From Caloramator fervidus (lineage in GTDB: Bacteria; Bacillota; Clostridia; Clostridiales; Caloramatoraceae): DNA of 33,767 bases. Of this stretch, positions 1-10,402 are shown in pieces. The position numbers and the translations under genes were made by a program. Location: the NCBI RefSeq assembly GCF_900108045.1, contig NZ_FNUK01000019.1:1-33767 (forward strand), written 5' to 3'. The notes under the pieces are model-generated. The model saw only the letters and a list, made by a program, of their open reading frames with translations, was not told where the DNA came from and made no database searches. How positions within the stretch are numbered: position 1 is the first letter of the stretch; each line of letters opens with the position of its first letter.

Positions 1-301
<301 letters not shown>

Positions 302-340
302 AAATCCTAACTCCTATTTATATGCTGGTCGCTTCGCCAC

Positions 341-361
341 TGTTCAGTTTTCAAAGGTCAA
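341..361 (-). promoter_or_regulatory. boxA-like element in the rRNA leader
   Basis: On the minus strand the leader reads CTTTGAAAACTGAACAG, a motif widely found upstream of 16S and 23S genes in Firmicutes and related to the Nus antitermination boxA. It lies between the rRNA promoter and the 16S start. Assignment is by motif only. Confidence 0.5.
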
Positions 362-372
362 TTACATACTTA

Positions 373-401
373 ATATTATCACCTATTTTTACATTTGTCA
401 A
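373..401 (-). promoter_or_regulatory. rRNA operon promoter (sigma-A type)
   Basis: On the minus strand a perfect -35 TTGACA (396-401) is separated by exactly 17 bp from -10 TAATAT (373-378). It lies about 70 bp upstream of the 16S start and only about 25 bp downstream of the gyrA terminator, so the rRNA operon has its own strong promoter and does not depend on readthrough from gyrA. Confidence 0.85.
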
Positions 402-425
402 CTATTTTTTTAAAAAAATTATAAA

Positions 426-449
426 AATCTGCCCAATAATGGGCAGATT
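426..449 (-). terminator. gyrA terminator
   Basis: A 10-bp perfect stem (AATCTGCCCA / TGGGCAGATT) with a 4-nt loop begins at the gyrA stop codon. On the minus strand it is followed by a U-rich run. It separates the gyrase genes from the rRNA promoter about 25 bp further on. Confidence 0.85.
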
Positions 450-2868
450 ATTCTTCAATATCATTGCTGTTTATTTTACCTATTGAAACAATTCTTTCAT
501 CCTCTTGTGTCTTCATTAAAGTAACTCCTATTGCATCTCTTCCTGTTTGTTTAATTGCTGCAACCTCAAGCCTTATAACTATTCCATTGTTATTTATAAG
601 CATAATTTCATCGCTTTCTTTAACTGTTTTTATTCCAATTATTTTTCCTGTTTTTTCTGTAACTTTATATGTTTTTATTCCTTTTCCTCCACGGGAATGA
701 ACTGTATATTCCTTACATGAGGTTCTTTTTCCATATCCGTTTTCACTTACAACTAAAAGATCTGAATTTTCATCATATATTTCCATTCCAACAGCTATAT
801 CTCCTTCTCTTAAAGTTATTCCCTTAACACCTACTGCAGTTCTTCCCATAGGTCTTACATCATCTTCTTCAAAGGTTATACAATATCCATTTTGAGTAAC
901 TATCATGATTTTCTGATTTCCATCTGTTAGTTTAACACCTATAAGTTCATCTCCAAGTTTTAAATTTATAGCATTTAAACCATTCTTTCTTATATTTGCA
1001 AATTCACTTAGTAAAGTCTTTTTAACAACTCCAAGTTTTGTTGCAAAGAACAAGTATTTGTTCTCATCAAACTCTTTTATTTCAAGGACGGCCTGTATCT
1101 TTTCCCTTGGATTTATAGGTAAAATATTAACTATATTGGTTCCCCTAGCTGTCCTTGACGCTTCAGGTATTTCATATGCTTTAAGCATATATGCTCTTCC
1201 TAAGTTAGTAAAGAACATAATATAACTATGGGTGGAAGTTATGAATATATGCTCAACAAAATCATCTTCCCTCATAGACATTCCTTGGACGCCTTTTCCA
1301 CCTCTTTTTTGACTTCTATAAGTATCTATAGGCATCCTCTTTACATATCCTGCATGAGTTATAGTTATTGCTACTTCCTCTTCTTCTATAAGGTCCTCAA
1401 TATTTATTTCCTCTGAACTTGTAGTTATTTTTGTCCTTCTTTCATCTGAATACTTTTCTTTTATTTCTAAAAGCTCGTCCTTTATTATTTGAAGAACCAA
1501 CTTTTCATTTTCAAGAACCTCTCTTAAATAGTTTATAGTTTTTAAAAGCTCCCTATATTCCTCATCTATCTTTTCCCTTTCAAGCCCTGTAAGCCTTTGA
1601 AGCCTCATATCAAGTATAGCTTGAGCTTGTTTTTCTGAAAGCCCAAACTTTGACATTAAACCGCCTCTTGCCTCTTCCACAGTTTTTGAGCTTCTTATAA
1701 GGTTTATAACCTCATCAATATGATCAAGGGCAATTCTAAGGCCCTCTAATATGTGTGCTCTTGCTTCAGCTTTATCAAGATCAAACTTGGTTCTTCTTCT
1801 TATAACTTCCTTTTGAAAATCTAAATAATGAACTAAAATTTCTTTTAAATTTAAAACTTTAGGTTCGCCATTTACTAAAGCAAGCATTATAACACTAAAA
1901 GAATCTTGAAGTTTTGTATGTTTATATAAAAGATTTAAAACTATGTTAGGATTTACATCTCTTTTAAGCTCTATTACTATTCTCATTCCTTGTCTGTCTG
2001 ACTCATCTCTTAAATCTGATATACCTTCAATCTTTTTTTCCTTAACAAGTTCTGCAATATCCTCTATAAGCTTTGCTTTGTTAACCTGATAAGGTATTTC
2101 AGTTACTACTATTCTGTGTTTTCCTTTTTCTTCCTCAATTGTAGCTTTAGCCCTTACAACTATTTTTCCTTTTCCAGTTTCATAGGCTTCTTTTATTCCT
2201 TCTTTTCCTACTATTATTCCTGCAGTTGGGAAATCAGGCCCTTTTATCTTTGTCATCAATTCTTTTATGGTAACTTCAGGATTATCTATAAGCATTATAA
2301 GTCCATCTATAACTTCCCCTAAGTTATGGGGAGGTATATTAGTTGCCATACCTACAGCTATACCCGAAGAACCATTTACTAAAAGGTTTGGAAATCGAGA
2401 TGGTAAAACCGTGGGCTCTTTTTCTGTTCCATCAAAGTTATCTGCAAAATCCACAGTATTTTTATTTATATCTCTTAACATTTCCATGGAAATTTTAGAA
2501 AGCTTAGCTTCCGTATAACGCATCGCAGCTGCTCCATCGCCATCTATTGATCCAAAATTTCCATGGCCATCTATTAGGGGATATCTAGTTGAAAAATCTT
2601 GAGCAAGTCTAACCATCGCATCATAAACAGCACTATCTCCATGAGGATGGTATTTACCTAAAACATCTCCAACAATTCTTGCACACTTTCTATATTGCTT
2701 TTCAGGAAAAAGCCCAAGTTCATGCATGGAATAAAGAATTCTTCTATGAACAGGTTTTAACCCATCCCTAACATCAGGCAAAGCTCTACCTACTATAACG
2801 CTCATCGCATAATCTATATAACATTTTTTCATCTCATCGCTTATATCAACAACTTTAATCTCCTCCAT
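448..2868 (-). CDS. gyrA: DNA gyrase subunit A
   Basis: GyrA is the DNA-breaking subunit of the A2B2 gyrase that introduces negative supercoils using ATP hydrolysed by GyrB. At 806 residues it has full family length. The breakage-reunion domain contains [10 protein letters not shown], with Ser79 and Asp83 at the quinolone-determining positions in their susceptible-type states, and the catalytic tyrosine Y118 in AAMRYTEA. The GyrA box QKRGGKG that distinguishes gyrase from topoisomerase IV lies early in the C-terminal beta-pinwheel. A second HSRGGKG repeat lies further on. The ATG is preceded by AAAAGGAG and starts 14 nt after the gyrB stop, so the two subunits are co-transcribed. A terminator overlaps the stop codon. 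Confidence 0.98.
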   Translation of the reverse strand: MEEIKVVDISDEMKKCYIDYAMSVIVGRALPDVRDGLKPVHRRILYSMHELGLFPEKQYRKCARIVGDVLGKYHPHGDSAVYDAMVRLAQDFSTRYPLIDGHGNFGSIDGDGAAAMRYTEAKLSKISMEMLRDINKNTVDFADNFDGTEKEPTVLPSRFPNLLVNGSSGIAVGMATNIPPHNLGEVIDGLIMLIDNPEVTIKELMTKIKGPDFPTAGIIVGKEGIKEAYETGKGKIVVRAKATIEEEKGKHRIVVTEIPYQVNKAKLIEDIAELVKEKKIEGISDLRDESDRQGMRIVIELKRDVNPNIVLNLLYKHTKLQDSFSVIMLALVNGEPKVLNLKEILVHYLDFQKEVIRRRTKFDLDKAEARAHILEGLRIALDHIDEVINLIRSSKTVEEARGGLMSKFGLSEKQAQAILDMRLQRLTGLEREKIDEEYRELLKTINYLREVLENEKLVLQIIKDELLEIKEKYSDERRTKITTSSEEINIEDLIEEEEVAITITHAGYVKRMPIDTYRSQKRGGKGVQGMSMREDDFVEHIFITSTHSYIMFFTNLGRAYMLKAYEIPEASRTARGTNIVNILPINPREKIQAVLEIKEFDENKYLFFATKLGVVKKTLLSEFANIRKNGLNAINLKLGDELIGVKLTDGNQKIMIVTQNGYCITFEEDDVRPMGRTAVGVKGITLREGDIAVGMEIYDENSDLLVVSENGYGKRTSCKEYTVHSRGGKGIKTYKVTEKTGKIIGIKTVKESDEIMLINNNGIVIRLEVAAIKQTGRDAIGVTLMKTQEDERIVSIGKINSNDIEE

Positions 2869-2882
2869 ACCGTCAACTCCTT

Positions 2883-5049
<2,167 letters not shown>

Positions 5050-5061
5050 AAAAATTCCTCC

Positions 5062-6159
5062 TTAAAGCTCTTTAATTTGAACTCTTCCATCTACTACTTC
5101 AAATATTTTTTTGTTTTTAAAATCTAACCTTCCTAAATCATCAATACCGGTTATAGTTAATATAATTTGAAGACCCTTAAGGGAATCAAGAAGATGTTTT
5201 TGCCTTAAAATATCAAGTTCTGACATAACATCGTCAAGCAAAAGAATAGGGTACTCTCCCCTTTCCCCTTTTATTATTTCTATTTCAGACAATTTTAATG
5301 ATATTGCTGCAGTTCTTTGCTGGCCTTGGGATGCAAAAGTTTTAGCATCAACTCCATTTAAAAATATTTGAAGGTCATCCCTTTGAGGTCCCTTTGAAGT
5401 ATAACCTTTTTTCAAATCTTCTTCAATGCTATTTTTATAAGATAAATATAGCTTTTCTTTTATTTTGTTTATATCTTCTTCGTAAACATCTCCCTTATAT
5501 CTTATTACAAGCTCTTCTTTTCCATCTGTAATTTTTCTATGAAAAAGCCTGCAGATTATGCTAAGCTTTTTTATAAATTCAATTCTATGAAAAACAATGT
5601 AACTACCGTATTCTGCAAGTTGCTGGTCATACACATCAATCAAAGATTTATCAAAATTACTTTTAAGAAGATTGTTTCTTTGAAACAAAGCCTTATTATA
5701 TAAAGATAAATAATACTGATATTTTGGCTTTATCTGATTAAGCTCATTATCTATAAATTTTCTTCTAACCTCTGGACCTTCCTTAACAAGTCTTAAATCA
5801 TCTGGAGAAAATATTACAACATTTGCATTTCCTATAACTTCAGAAGCTTTGTTTTGTTTTATTCCATTTAACTTAGCTTCTTTTCTAGATTCTTCAGATA
5901 TCAAAACTTCCACAGAAAAATCGCCTAAATTTTTTTGAAAAACACCTTTTATATAAGCTTTACCTTTTCCCCACTTTATCAATTCCTTATCCTTTACCGA
6001 TCTGTGAGATTTTAGTAAGCTTAGATAATTTATAGCTTCTAATATGTTTGTTTTTCCTTGAGCGTTTTGCCCATATAGTATATTAAATCCATTTATAAAT
6101 TCTATATTTAGATTTGAATAATTTCTAAAATTAATTAACTCAAGTCTTTTTATAAACAT
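5062..6159 (-). CDS. recF: DNA replication and repair protein RecF
   Basis: RecF is an SMC-like ATPase that helps load RecA at single-strand gaps and stalled forks with RecO and RecR. The head domain shows Walker A GQNAQGKT (about 30-37), the ABC-type signature SQGQQRT and Walker B ILLLDDVMSELD near the C-terminus, in the normal order. The chosen ATG at 6159 (MFIKRLELINFRNY) gives 365 residues and has AGGTG six bases upstream. A GTG at 6168 is in frame and would add three residues, but it abuts the yaaA stop and lacks a spaced ribosome site. It sits between yaaA and remB, the ancestral Firmicutes order. Confidence 0.96.
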   Translation of the reverse strand: MFIKRLELINFRNYSNLNIEFINGFNILYGQNAQGKTNILEAINYLSLLKSHRSVKDKELIKWGKGKAYIKGVFQKNLGDFSVEVLISEESRKEAKLNGIKQNKASEVIGNANVVIFSPDDLRLVKEGPEVRRKFIDNELNQIKPKYQYYLSLYNKALFQRNNLLKSNFDKSLIDVYDQQLAEYGSYIVFHRIEFIKKLSIICRLFHRKITDGKEELVIRYKGDVYEEDINKIKEKLYLSYKNSIEEDLKKGYTSKGPQRDDLQIFLNGVDAKTFASQGQQRTAAISLKLSEIEIIKGERGEYPILLLDDVMSELDILRQKHLLDSLKGLQIILTITGIDDLGRLDFKNKKIFEVVDGRVQIKEL

Positions 6160-6168
6160 AAACTTCAC

Positions 6169-6378
6169 CTAAACCACTTCAAATGTTCCTATATTTTTAA
6201 CTTCTATAATATCTCCTTTTCTTATTTTTTTGCCTCTTTCAAGGGTTTGAACCCCGTTTACATAAACATCCCCACTTTTAATTATAACCTTAGCCATTGC
6301 TCCTGTTTCAGCAATTCCTACCCATTTTAAAAATTGGTCAAGTTTTATATATTCGGTATATATTTCTATCTTCTGCAT
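6169..6378 (-). CDS. yaaA: S4-domain RNA-binding protein YaaA
   Basis: This 69-residue protein consists almost wholly of an S4 RNA-binding domain: the core LDQFLKWVGIAETGAMAKVII followed by SGDVYVNG and the basic turn RGKKIRKGD. It matches the B. subtilis YaaA type encoded between dnaN and recF; that family has been linked to 50S ribosome assembly. The ATG has a strong AAGGAGG site with 6-nt spacing. A weak terminator-like hairpin lies just upstream, so some of its transcription may be readthrough from dnaN. recF follows after 9 nt. Confidence 0.92.
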   Translation of the reverse strand: MQKIEIYTEYIKLDQFLKWVGIAETGAMAKVIIKSGDVYVNGVQTLERGKKIRKGDIIEVKNIGTFEVV

Positions 6379-6400
6379 AAAAATCCTCCTTATCTATTTA

Positions 6401-6423
6401 AAAACCACCTTAAAGGTGGCTTT
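6401..6423 (-). terminator. Terminator or attenuator between dnaN and yaaA
   Basis: A hairpin with core CCACC/GGTGG, extended by A-U pairs and one G-U pair, begins at the dnaN stop and on the minus strand is followed by UUUUUAAAUAG. The yaaA ribosome site lies just beyond. It probably lowers but need not abolish readthrough into yaaA-recF-remB-gyrB-gyrA, for which I see no convincing separate promoter. Confidence 0.6.
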
Positions 6424-7526
6424 TAGTTTTCTATTAATCTTACAGGAAGAACAAGATAAATATAATCATCGGAGTCTACTTTTTTGATAACACAGGGGCT
6501 TATATTAGTTGTAAACTCAAGATATATTTCTTCACTATCTATTATTCTTAAAACATCTAAGAAATATTTTGAATTAAAAGCTATTTTTAGATTATTTCCT
6601 TCCAATTCCACAGGAACTTCTTCTTGTACTTTTCCGTATTGAGAATCTGAAGTAATTACTATTCTATTATCTCCTATATTGAATTTTATCAAATTAGTTT
6701 TTCCTTCCCTAGCAAGTAAAGATGCTCTTTCTATACTATCTAAAAGCAACTCCTTATTAGCTTTTACCTTTAATTTATGTTCTTGAGGTATTATTTGTCT
6801 ATAATTCACAAATTCTCCATCTAACAATCTTGAGATAACCTTGGTATTACCTAGGTTAAACAAAATATGATTAGGTGTGAAAGTTATTTTTACTTTTTCC
6901 TCAGAAGGTTCTATTATCTTAGATATTTCATTTAACGTTTTTCCAGGAATAACTGCACTTATGTTGTTTGAGTTTTCTATTTCTATTCTCTTTAAAGATA
7001 ATCTATATCCATCTAGTGCTACAAAACTTAACATATTGTCTTTAACTTCAAATAAAACTCCAGTTAATATGGGTCTTGTTTCATCTTGAGCTATGGCAAA
7101 TATTGTTTGTTTTATCATAAGTCTTAGTATGTCTTGAGGTATTTCATATAGGGAATTTTCATTTATAGCAGGAAGTTTTGGAAATTCGTCAGGGTTGTTA
7201 CCAAGTATAGTAAATTCAGATTTTTGGCAAGTTATTTTAACAAAGTTGTTTTCTAAAAGTTCTATGGAAACTGTATCATTAGGAAGCATTCTTATAAATT
7301 CCCCAAAAAGTTTTGAGTTTAAAACAATAGAGCCTGTTCTTATTACATTTGCATCTATAAAAGTCTCGATTCCGATATCTAGGTCTGTTGCAGTTAAATA
7401 AACTTTATTGTCTACAGCTCTTATTAAAATACCCTCAAGGATAGGATAGGTAGTTTTCGAAGATGTAGCTTTTTGAACTATATTTATAGCCTCTTGAAGA
7501 ATATTTTTTTCGCATGTGAAAAACAT
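6423..7526 (-). CDS. dnaN: DNA polymerase III sliding clamp, beta subunit
   Basis: DnaN forms the ring-shaped dimer that tethers DNA polymerase III to the template and serves as a hub for repair and ligase proteins. The 367-residue product begins MFFTCEKNILQEAINIVQKA and ends in the family-typical YLVLPVRLIEN tail. It spans the usual three clamp domains without a gap. The ATG is preceded by GGGAGG with 7-nt spacing. A palindromic pair of DnaA boxes at 7543-7559 lies just upstream of that ribosome site, so DnaA may influence dnaN expression. The gene is second in the dnaA-dnaN order. Confidence 0.98.
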   Translation of the reverse strand: MFFTCEKNILQEAINIVQKATSSKTTYPILEGILIRAVDNKVYLTATDLDIGIETFIDANVIRTGSIVLNSKLFGEFIRMLPNDTVSIELLENNFVKITCQKSEFTILGNNPDEFPKLPAINENSLYEIPQDILRLMIKQTIFAIAQDETRPILTGVLFEVKDNMLSFVALDGYRLSLKRIEIENSNNISAVIPGKTLNEISKIIEPSEEKVKITFTPNHILFNLGNTKVISRLLDGEFVNYRQIIPQEHKLKVKANKELLLDSIERASLLAREGKTNLIKFNIGDNRIVITSDSQYGKVQEEVPVELEGNNLKIAFNSKYFLDVLRIIDSEEIYLEFTTNISPCVIKKVDSDDYIYLVLPVRLIEN

Positions 7527-7542
7527 TTTTTAACCTCCCTTT

Positions 7543-7559
7543 TTATCCACAGTGGATAA
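7543..7559. promoter_or_regulatory. Palindromic DnaA-box pair upstream of dnaN
   Basis: TTATCCACA (7543-7551, perfect) overlaps an inverted copy with one mismatch (7551-7559), forming TTATCCAC-A-GTGGATAA. It lies immediately upstream of the dnaN ribosome site. DnaA binding here is expected from the motif; an effect on dnaN is inference. Confidence 0.75.
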
Positions 7560-7560
7560 T

Positions 7561-7641
7561 TTAAAACTTTTTTAGAAAAGAGTATATTTCTTATAAAAAC
7601 TTTAGTAGTAATAGTAATAAGTGTTGTGATTTTGTGGATAA
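7561..7641. other. oriC: Candidate oriC unwinding element (DnaA-trios, DnaA box, AT-rich stretch)
   Basis: A perfect DnaA box (TGTGGATAA, 7633-7641) is followed after 12 bp by six consecutive triplets, TAG-TAG-TAA-TAG-TAA-TAA (7603-7620 read on the plus strand), and then by a very AT-rich stretch (7561-7602). Read on the minus strand the order is DnaA box, CTA/TTA-type triplets, AT-rich DNA. This is the order described for the B. subtilis basal unwinding system in the dnaA-dnaN intergenic region. Unlike B. subtilis there is no obvious GC-rich cluster between box and triplets. It is the best candidate for the site of origin melting. Confidence 0.8.
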
Positions 7642-7678
7642 GTTTATTAACCTATTGAAATTCAAGGATTTATTTAAT

Positions 7679-7730
7679 AAAAAAATTGTGGATAATGCAT
7701 GAAAAACATGCATTGATTATCCACACAATT
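7679..7730 (-). terminator. dnaA terminator whose arms contain inverted DnaA boxes
   Basis: Perfect DnaA boxes at 7687-7695 (TGTGGATAA) and 7717-7725 (TTATCCACA) lie in the two arms of an imperfect hairpin with inner stem ATGCATG/CATGCAT and a 5-nt loop. The outer arm AATTGTG also pairs. Short bulges interrupt the longer arm. On the minus strand, the dnaA transcript direction, the stem runs into a U-rich tail (7 U including the stem end). It therefore fits both an intrinsic terminator for dnaA and a DnaA-binding site of the origin. Confidence 0.65.
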
Positions 7731-7754
7731 AAGCAAAAAGAAACTAAATAAAAG

Positions 7755-7763
7755 TTATTCACA
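7755..7763 (+). promoter_or_regulatory. DnaA box variant downstream of dnaA
   Basis: TTATTCACA, one mismatch from the consensus TTATCCACA, lies 34 bp from the dnaA stop. With the sites at 7543, 7551, 7633, 7687 and 7717 it completes a six-site cluster in the 270-bp dnaA-dnaN gap. Confidence 0.6.
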
Positions 7764-7796
7764 GGTTATTAAAGGTAAATTATAAACAGGTGTTGA

Positions 7797-9134
7797 TTAT
7801 TTTTGATTTATTTTTCTTATAAGTTCATCTATAGTGTCTTTTAAGTTTTGATCTTTTTCATATCCTTGGCTTATCTTTTCATATGCATGGATGACTGTTG
7901 TATGGTCTCTTCCTCCAAATTCTTCACCTATTTTAGGGAGTGAAAGGTCAGTTAACTTTCTTGCAAGGAACATAGCAATTTGCCTTGGGAATGCAACGTT
8001 TTTAGTCCTCTTTTGAGATTTTAAATCATCTGGTCTTAAGTTATAATAACTTGCTACTACATCCATTATAAGTTCTATTGTTATTTGTTTTGTGTTTTTG
8101 TTGGATATAAAATCCTTTAAGGCTTCTGCAGCAAGATCTACGCTTATTTCTTTGTTTGTTAAGGAAGAATATGCAACTATCCTTATAAGAGCTCCTTCTA
8201 ATTCTCTTATGTTTGACTGTATTTTGTTTGCTATATATACCATAACTTCATTTGGTATATTTAAGTTTTCCATATCGGCTTTCTTTTTTAATATAGCTAT
8301 TCTTGTTTCAAAGTCCGGAGGCTGAATATCTGCTATAAGCCCCCATTCAAATCTTGAACGCAGTCTATCTTCTAAAGTTGGTATTTCCTTTGGAGGCCTA
8401 TCACTTGAGATTATTATTTGTTTGTTGGCTTCATATAGTGAATTAAATGTATGGAAGAATTCTTCTTGAGTTCTTTCTTTTCCAGCAATAAATTGAATAT
8501 CGTCTATTAAAAGAACGTCTACATTTCTATACTTGTTTCTAAATTCTTCATTTTTATCATCTTTAATAGCGTTAATTAATTCATTTGTAAATTTTTCAGA
8601 TGATACGTAAACTACTTTTGCAGAAGGATTATTGCTTAATATATAGTGGCCTATAGCATGCATAAGATGGGTTTTTCCAAGGCCCACCCCCCCATAGATA
8701 AAGAGGGGATTATATGCTTTTGCAGGAGCTTCTGCAACAGCTAAGGAAGCTGCATGGGCAAATCTATTACTATTTCCAACGACGAAGGTTTCAAAGGTAT
8801 ATTTTGGGTTTAACATAGAAGTTTGTATATCTTCTGTTTTTTCTTTCTTTTGATTAACTGTATTAGATTCATTTATGTTGATTTCTTCTGTAGAAAGTAT
8901 AAATCTAATTTCATATTTTTTAGATGTAACTAATTTAACCGCATTAGCAATGAGATCTTTATATCTTACATCTAAAACTCCTTTTGTAAATTCATTTGGT
9001 GCTAAAAGATATATTATGTTATTTGTTATTTTTACAGGTTCAATACATTTTATCCAAGTGTTAAAGCCGAGAGGAGATAATTCTGCTTTAACAATTTCTA
9101 AGGTTTTTTCCCAAATTTCAAAGAGATTGTCCAT
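7797..9134 (-). CDS. dnaA: Chromosomal replication initiator DnaA
   Basis: DnaA binds DnaA boxes, forms an ATP-dependent filament and melts the origin. The 445-residue protein has the four-domain layout: an N-terminal interaction domain starting [10 protein letters not shown], a short variable linker (about 85-110), an AAA+ domain with Walker A GGVGLGKT (about 148-155) and Walker [10 protein letters not shown] (about 207-215), and the C-terminal DNA-binding domain with the signature [15 protein letters not shown] from residue 407. The ATG has GGGAGG upstream. DnaA-box clusters flank the gene on both sides, and one box at 9166-9174 lies 32 bp upstream of the start, consistent with autoregulation. 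I could not assign its promoter with confidence. Confidence 0.99.
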   Translation of the reverse strand: MDNLFEIWEKTLEIVKAELSPLGFNTWIKCIEPVKITNNIIYLLAPNEFTKGVLDVRYKDLIANAVKLVTSKKYEIRFILSTEEININESNTVNQKKEKTEDIQTSMLNPKYTFETFVVGNSNRFAHAASLAVAEAPAKAYNPLFIYGGVGLGKTHLMHAIGHYILSNNPSAKVVYVSSEKFTNELINAIKDDKNEEFRNKYRNVDVLLIDDIQFIAGKERTQEEFFHTFNSLYEANKQIIISSDRPPKEIPTLEDRLRSRFEWGLIADIQPPDFETRIAILKKKADMENLNIPNEVMVYIANKIQSNIRELEGALIRIVAYSSLTNKEISVDLAAEALKDFISNKNTKQITIELIMDVVASYYNLRPDDLKSQKRTKNVAFPRQIAMFLARKLTDLSLPKIGEEFGGRDHTTVIHAYEKISQGYEKDQNLKDTIDELIRKINQK

Positions 9135-9165
9135 AAAATTTCCTCCCTAATATATTTTAACATAC

Positions 9166-9486
9166 TTATCCACAGATAACGTGTCCATATAAAAATGTTG
9201 ACAAGTTTTTTAAGAGTTATTCACAAAATTGTTGATTATGTTAATATTTTTTAACCTTAAGATAGGTTTTAACAATATCCACAAACTTAAATTAACAATA
9301 TCAACATAACAAAAACGATGTAAAATTAAATAAATAGAAAAAAATAGCGTAAAATTATACACAATTTTATCCACAGATTGTGAATAATTTTTTGACCTTT
9401 GGTAAATACTAAATTATTAACACTCTCTTGTGGATATGCATAAATATATTATCAAATATCATATACTATTACAATAGTTATCCACA
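9166..9486. other. oriC: Upstream DnaA-box cluster of oriC (dnaA-rpmH intergenic region)
   Basis: Perfect boxes TTATCCACA occur at 9166-9174, 9367-9375 and 9478-9486. One-mismatch sites are TTATTCACA at 9217-9225, ATATCCACA at 9275-9283, TGTGAATAA at 9379-9387 and TGTGGATAT at 9429-9437. The 495-bp gap from 9135 to 9629 holds these, the rpmH promoter and AT-rich DNA, and no gene. Together with the dnaA-dnaN cluster this makes a bipartite origin like that of B. subtilis. I see no triplet run here, so unwinding more likely happens on the other side of dnaA. Confidence 0.8.
9392..9420 (+). promoter_or_regulatory. Possible rightward promoter inside the origin cluster
   Basis: TTGACC (9392-9397), a 17-bp spacer and TATTAA (9415-9420) resemble a sigma-A promoter directed toward rpmH. 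It lies next to the DnaA sites at 9379 and 9429. It may be a secondary rpmH promoter or chance in AT-rich DNA. Confidence 0.35.
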
Positions 9487-9530
9487 AAAAACACAGCCCT
9501 TTTTTAAAGTTATTAACAACTGTAAATTTC

Positions 9531-9559
9531 TTGACAGTTTTATAGCTTATATATATAAT
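9531..9559 (+). promoter_or_regulatory. rpmH promoter (consensus sigma-A)
   Basis: Perfect -35 TTGACA (9531-9536) and perfect -10 TATAAT (9554-9559) are separated by 17 bp, about 70 bp upstream of the rpmH start. A perfect DnaA box ends 45 bp upstream of the -35. Confidence 0.9.
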
Positions 9560-9629
9560 CTTAATAGTAAAGTATAATGTAGTAATATGCCCATTAACCA
9601 TAGATAATAGCAAAAAGGGGGTGCAAAGG

Positions 9630-9764
9630 ATGTTAAGAACATACCAACCAAAGAAGAGACACAGAAAGAAAGAGCATGGTTTTAGAAAGAGAATGAGCAC
9701 AAGAAATGGTAGAAAAGTTCTAAAAAGAAGAAGAATGAAAGGAAGAAAGAGATTGACTGCATAA
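9630..9764 (+). CDS. rpmH: 50S ribosomal protein L34
   Basis: This 44-residue gene encodes [14 protein letters not shown]..., ending GRKRLTA, the canonical L34 sequence with its string of Arg and Lys that binds 23S rRNA in the large subunit. It starts with ATG after an AAAGGGGG-type ribosome site and ends in TAA. It is the first rightward gene from the origin, in the universal rpmH-rnpA-yidD-yidC-jag order. A consensus promoter lies upstream and a terminator-like hairpin follows the stop codon, so L34 is probably made in excess over the downstream genes. Confidence 0.98.
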   Translation: MLRTYQPKKRHRKKEHGFRKRMSTRNGRKVLKRRRMKGRKRLTA

Positions 9765-9786
9765 GGCCGCGTTAAGTGGCCTTTTT
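9763..9786 (+). terminator. Partial terminator between rpmH and rnpA
   Basis: An 8-bp stem AAGGCCGC/GTGGCCTT (one G-U pair) with a 5-nt loop is followed by TTTTT. It starts at the rpmH stop and ends 31 bp before the rnpA start. No other promoter is evident before rnpA, so it most likely acts as an attenuator. Confidence 0.75.
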
Positions 9787-9817
9787 GTGCAATTTTAGGC
9801 CGAAATGGGGAAATAAG

Positions 9818-10162
9818 ATGAAAAAGGAAGAAAGAATTCGAAAAAACAAGCATTTTAGGCTTATTTATAGTAGGGGAAAATCATATAGCGATGATATTCT
9901 TGTAGTGTATATATTTAAAAACAAGAGCAATATAAATAGATTAGGAATTTCTGTAAGCAAAAAAATAGGAAAGAGCGTAGTTAGAAATAGGGTAAAAAGA
10001 CTTATAAGGGAGGCTTTTAGAGTTAATAAGGATAAGTTTAAAGTAGGTTATGATATTATATTTGTTGCAAGATCTAAAAGTGCAAAATCAAACTTCCATG
10101 AAATTGAAAAGTCTATATTTAATGTTCTTAAAAAAGCTGGAATTTTAAAAGAAGGGATTTAA
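9818..10162 (+). CDS. rnpA: Ribonuclease P protein component
   Basis: RnpA is the protein cofactor of RNase P, which matures tRNA 5' ends together with the catalytic RNA rnpB. The 114-residue product starts [20 protein letters not shown] and contains the family signature [13 protein letters not shown] (56-68), the conserved RNA-binding helix. The ATG at 9818 was chosen because the family starts about here. An in-frame GTG at 9776 lies inside the terminator hairpin and would add an unrelated leader. The ribosome site (GGGGA) is modest. The stop codon abuts the yidD ATG directly. Confidence 0.96.
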   Translation: MKKEERIRKNKHFRLIYSRGKSYSDDILVVYIFKNKSNINRLGISVSKKIGKSVVRNRVKRLIREAFRVNKDKFKVGYDIIFVARSKSAKSNFHEIEKSIFNVLKKAGILKEGI

Positions 10163-10372
10163 ATGAAGAAAATTTTAATTTTTTTGATAAAATTTTATAG
10201 AAAATATATATCTCCTTTAAAACCTCCAAGCTGTAGATTTTATCCAACTTGTTCTCAATATTCCCTTGAAGCCATTCAAAAGTATGGAGCCCTTAAGGGG
10301 GCTATTTTGTCTATAAAAAGAATATTAAAATGTCACCCTTTTCATCCTGGCGGGTATGACCCCGTTCCTTAA
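10163..10372 (+). CDS. yidD: YidD membrane-protein insertion efficiency factor
   Basis: The 69-residue protein [33 protein letters not shown]... is a full-length YidD (DUF37/haemolytic-like) family member, with the conserved cysteines C24 and C30, and ends [13 protein letters not shown]. YidD is a small membrane-associated protein thought to assist insertion by YidC. It starts on the base after the rnpA stop and is preceded by GAAGGGAT, so translation is probably coupled. yidC follows after 30 bp. Confidence 0.94.
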   Translation: MKKILIFLIKFYRKYISPLKPPSCRFYPTCSQYSLEAIQKYGALKGAILSIKRILKCHPFHPGGYDPVP

Positions 10373-10402
10373 ATTCTAAATTTTCAAAAAGGAGGTTAAA
10401 AT

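Noticed and set aside
9154-9159. TAAAAT with upstream TG on the minus strand as a dnaA promoter
   Set aside because: A start from it would fall at or inside the dnaA ribosome site, and no -35 is visible. I left the dnaA promoter unassigned.
9452-9853. Minus-strand open frame of 133 codons across the origin, rpmH and the start of rnpA
   Set aside because: It is antisense to rpmH and crosses DnaA boxes, the rpmH promoter and a terminator. The product is low-complexity hydrophobic and has no family resemblance.
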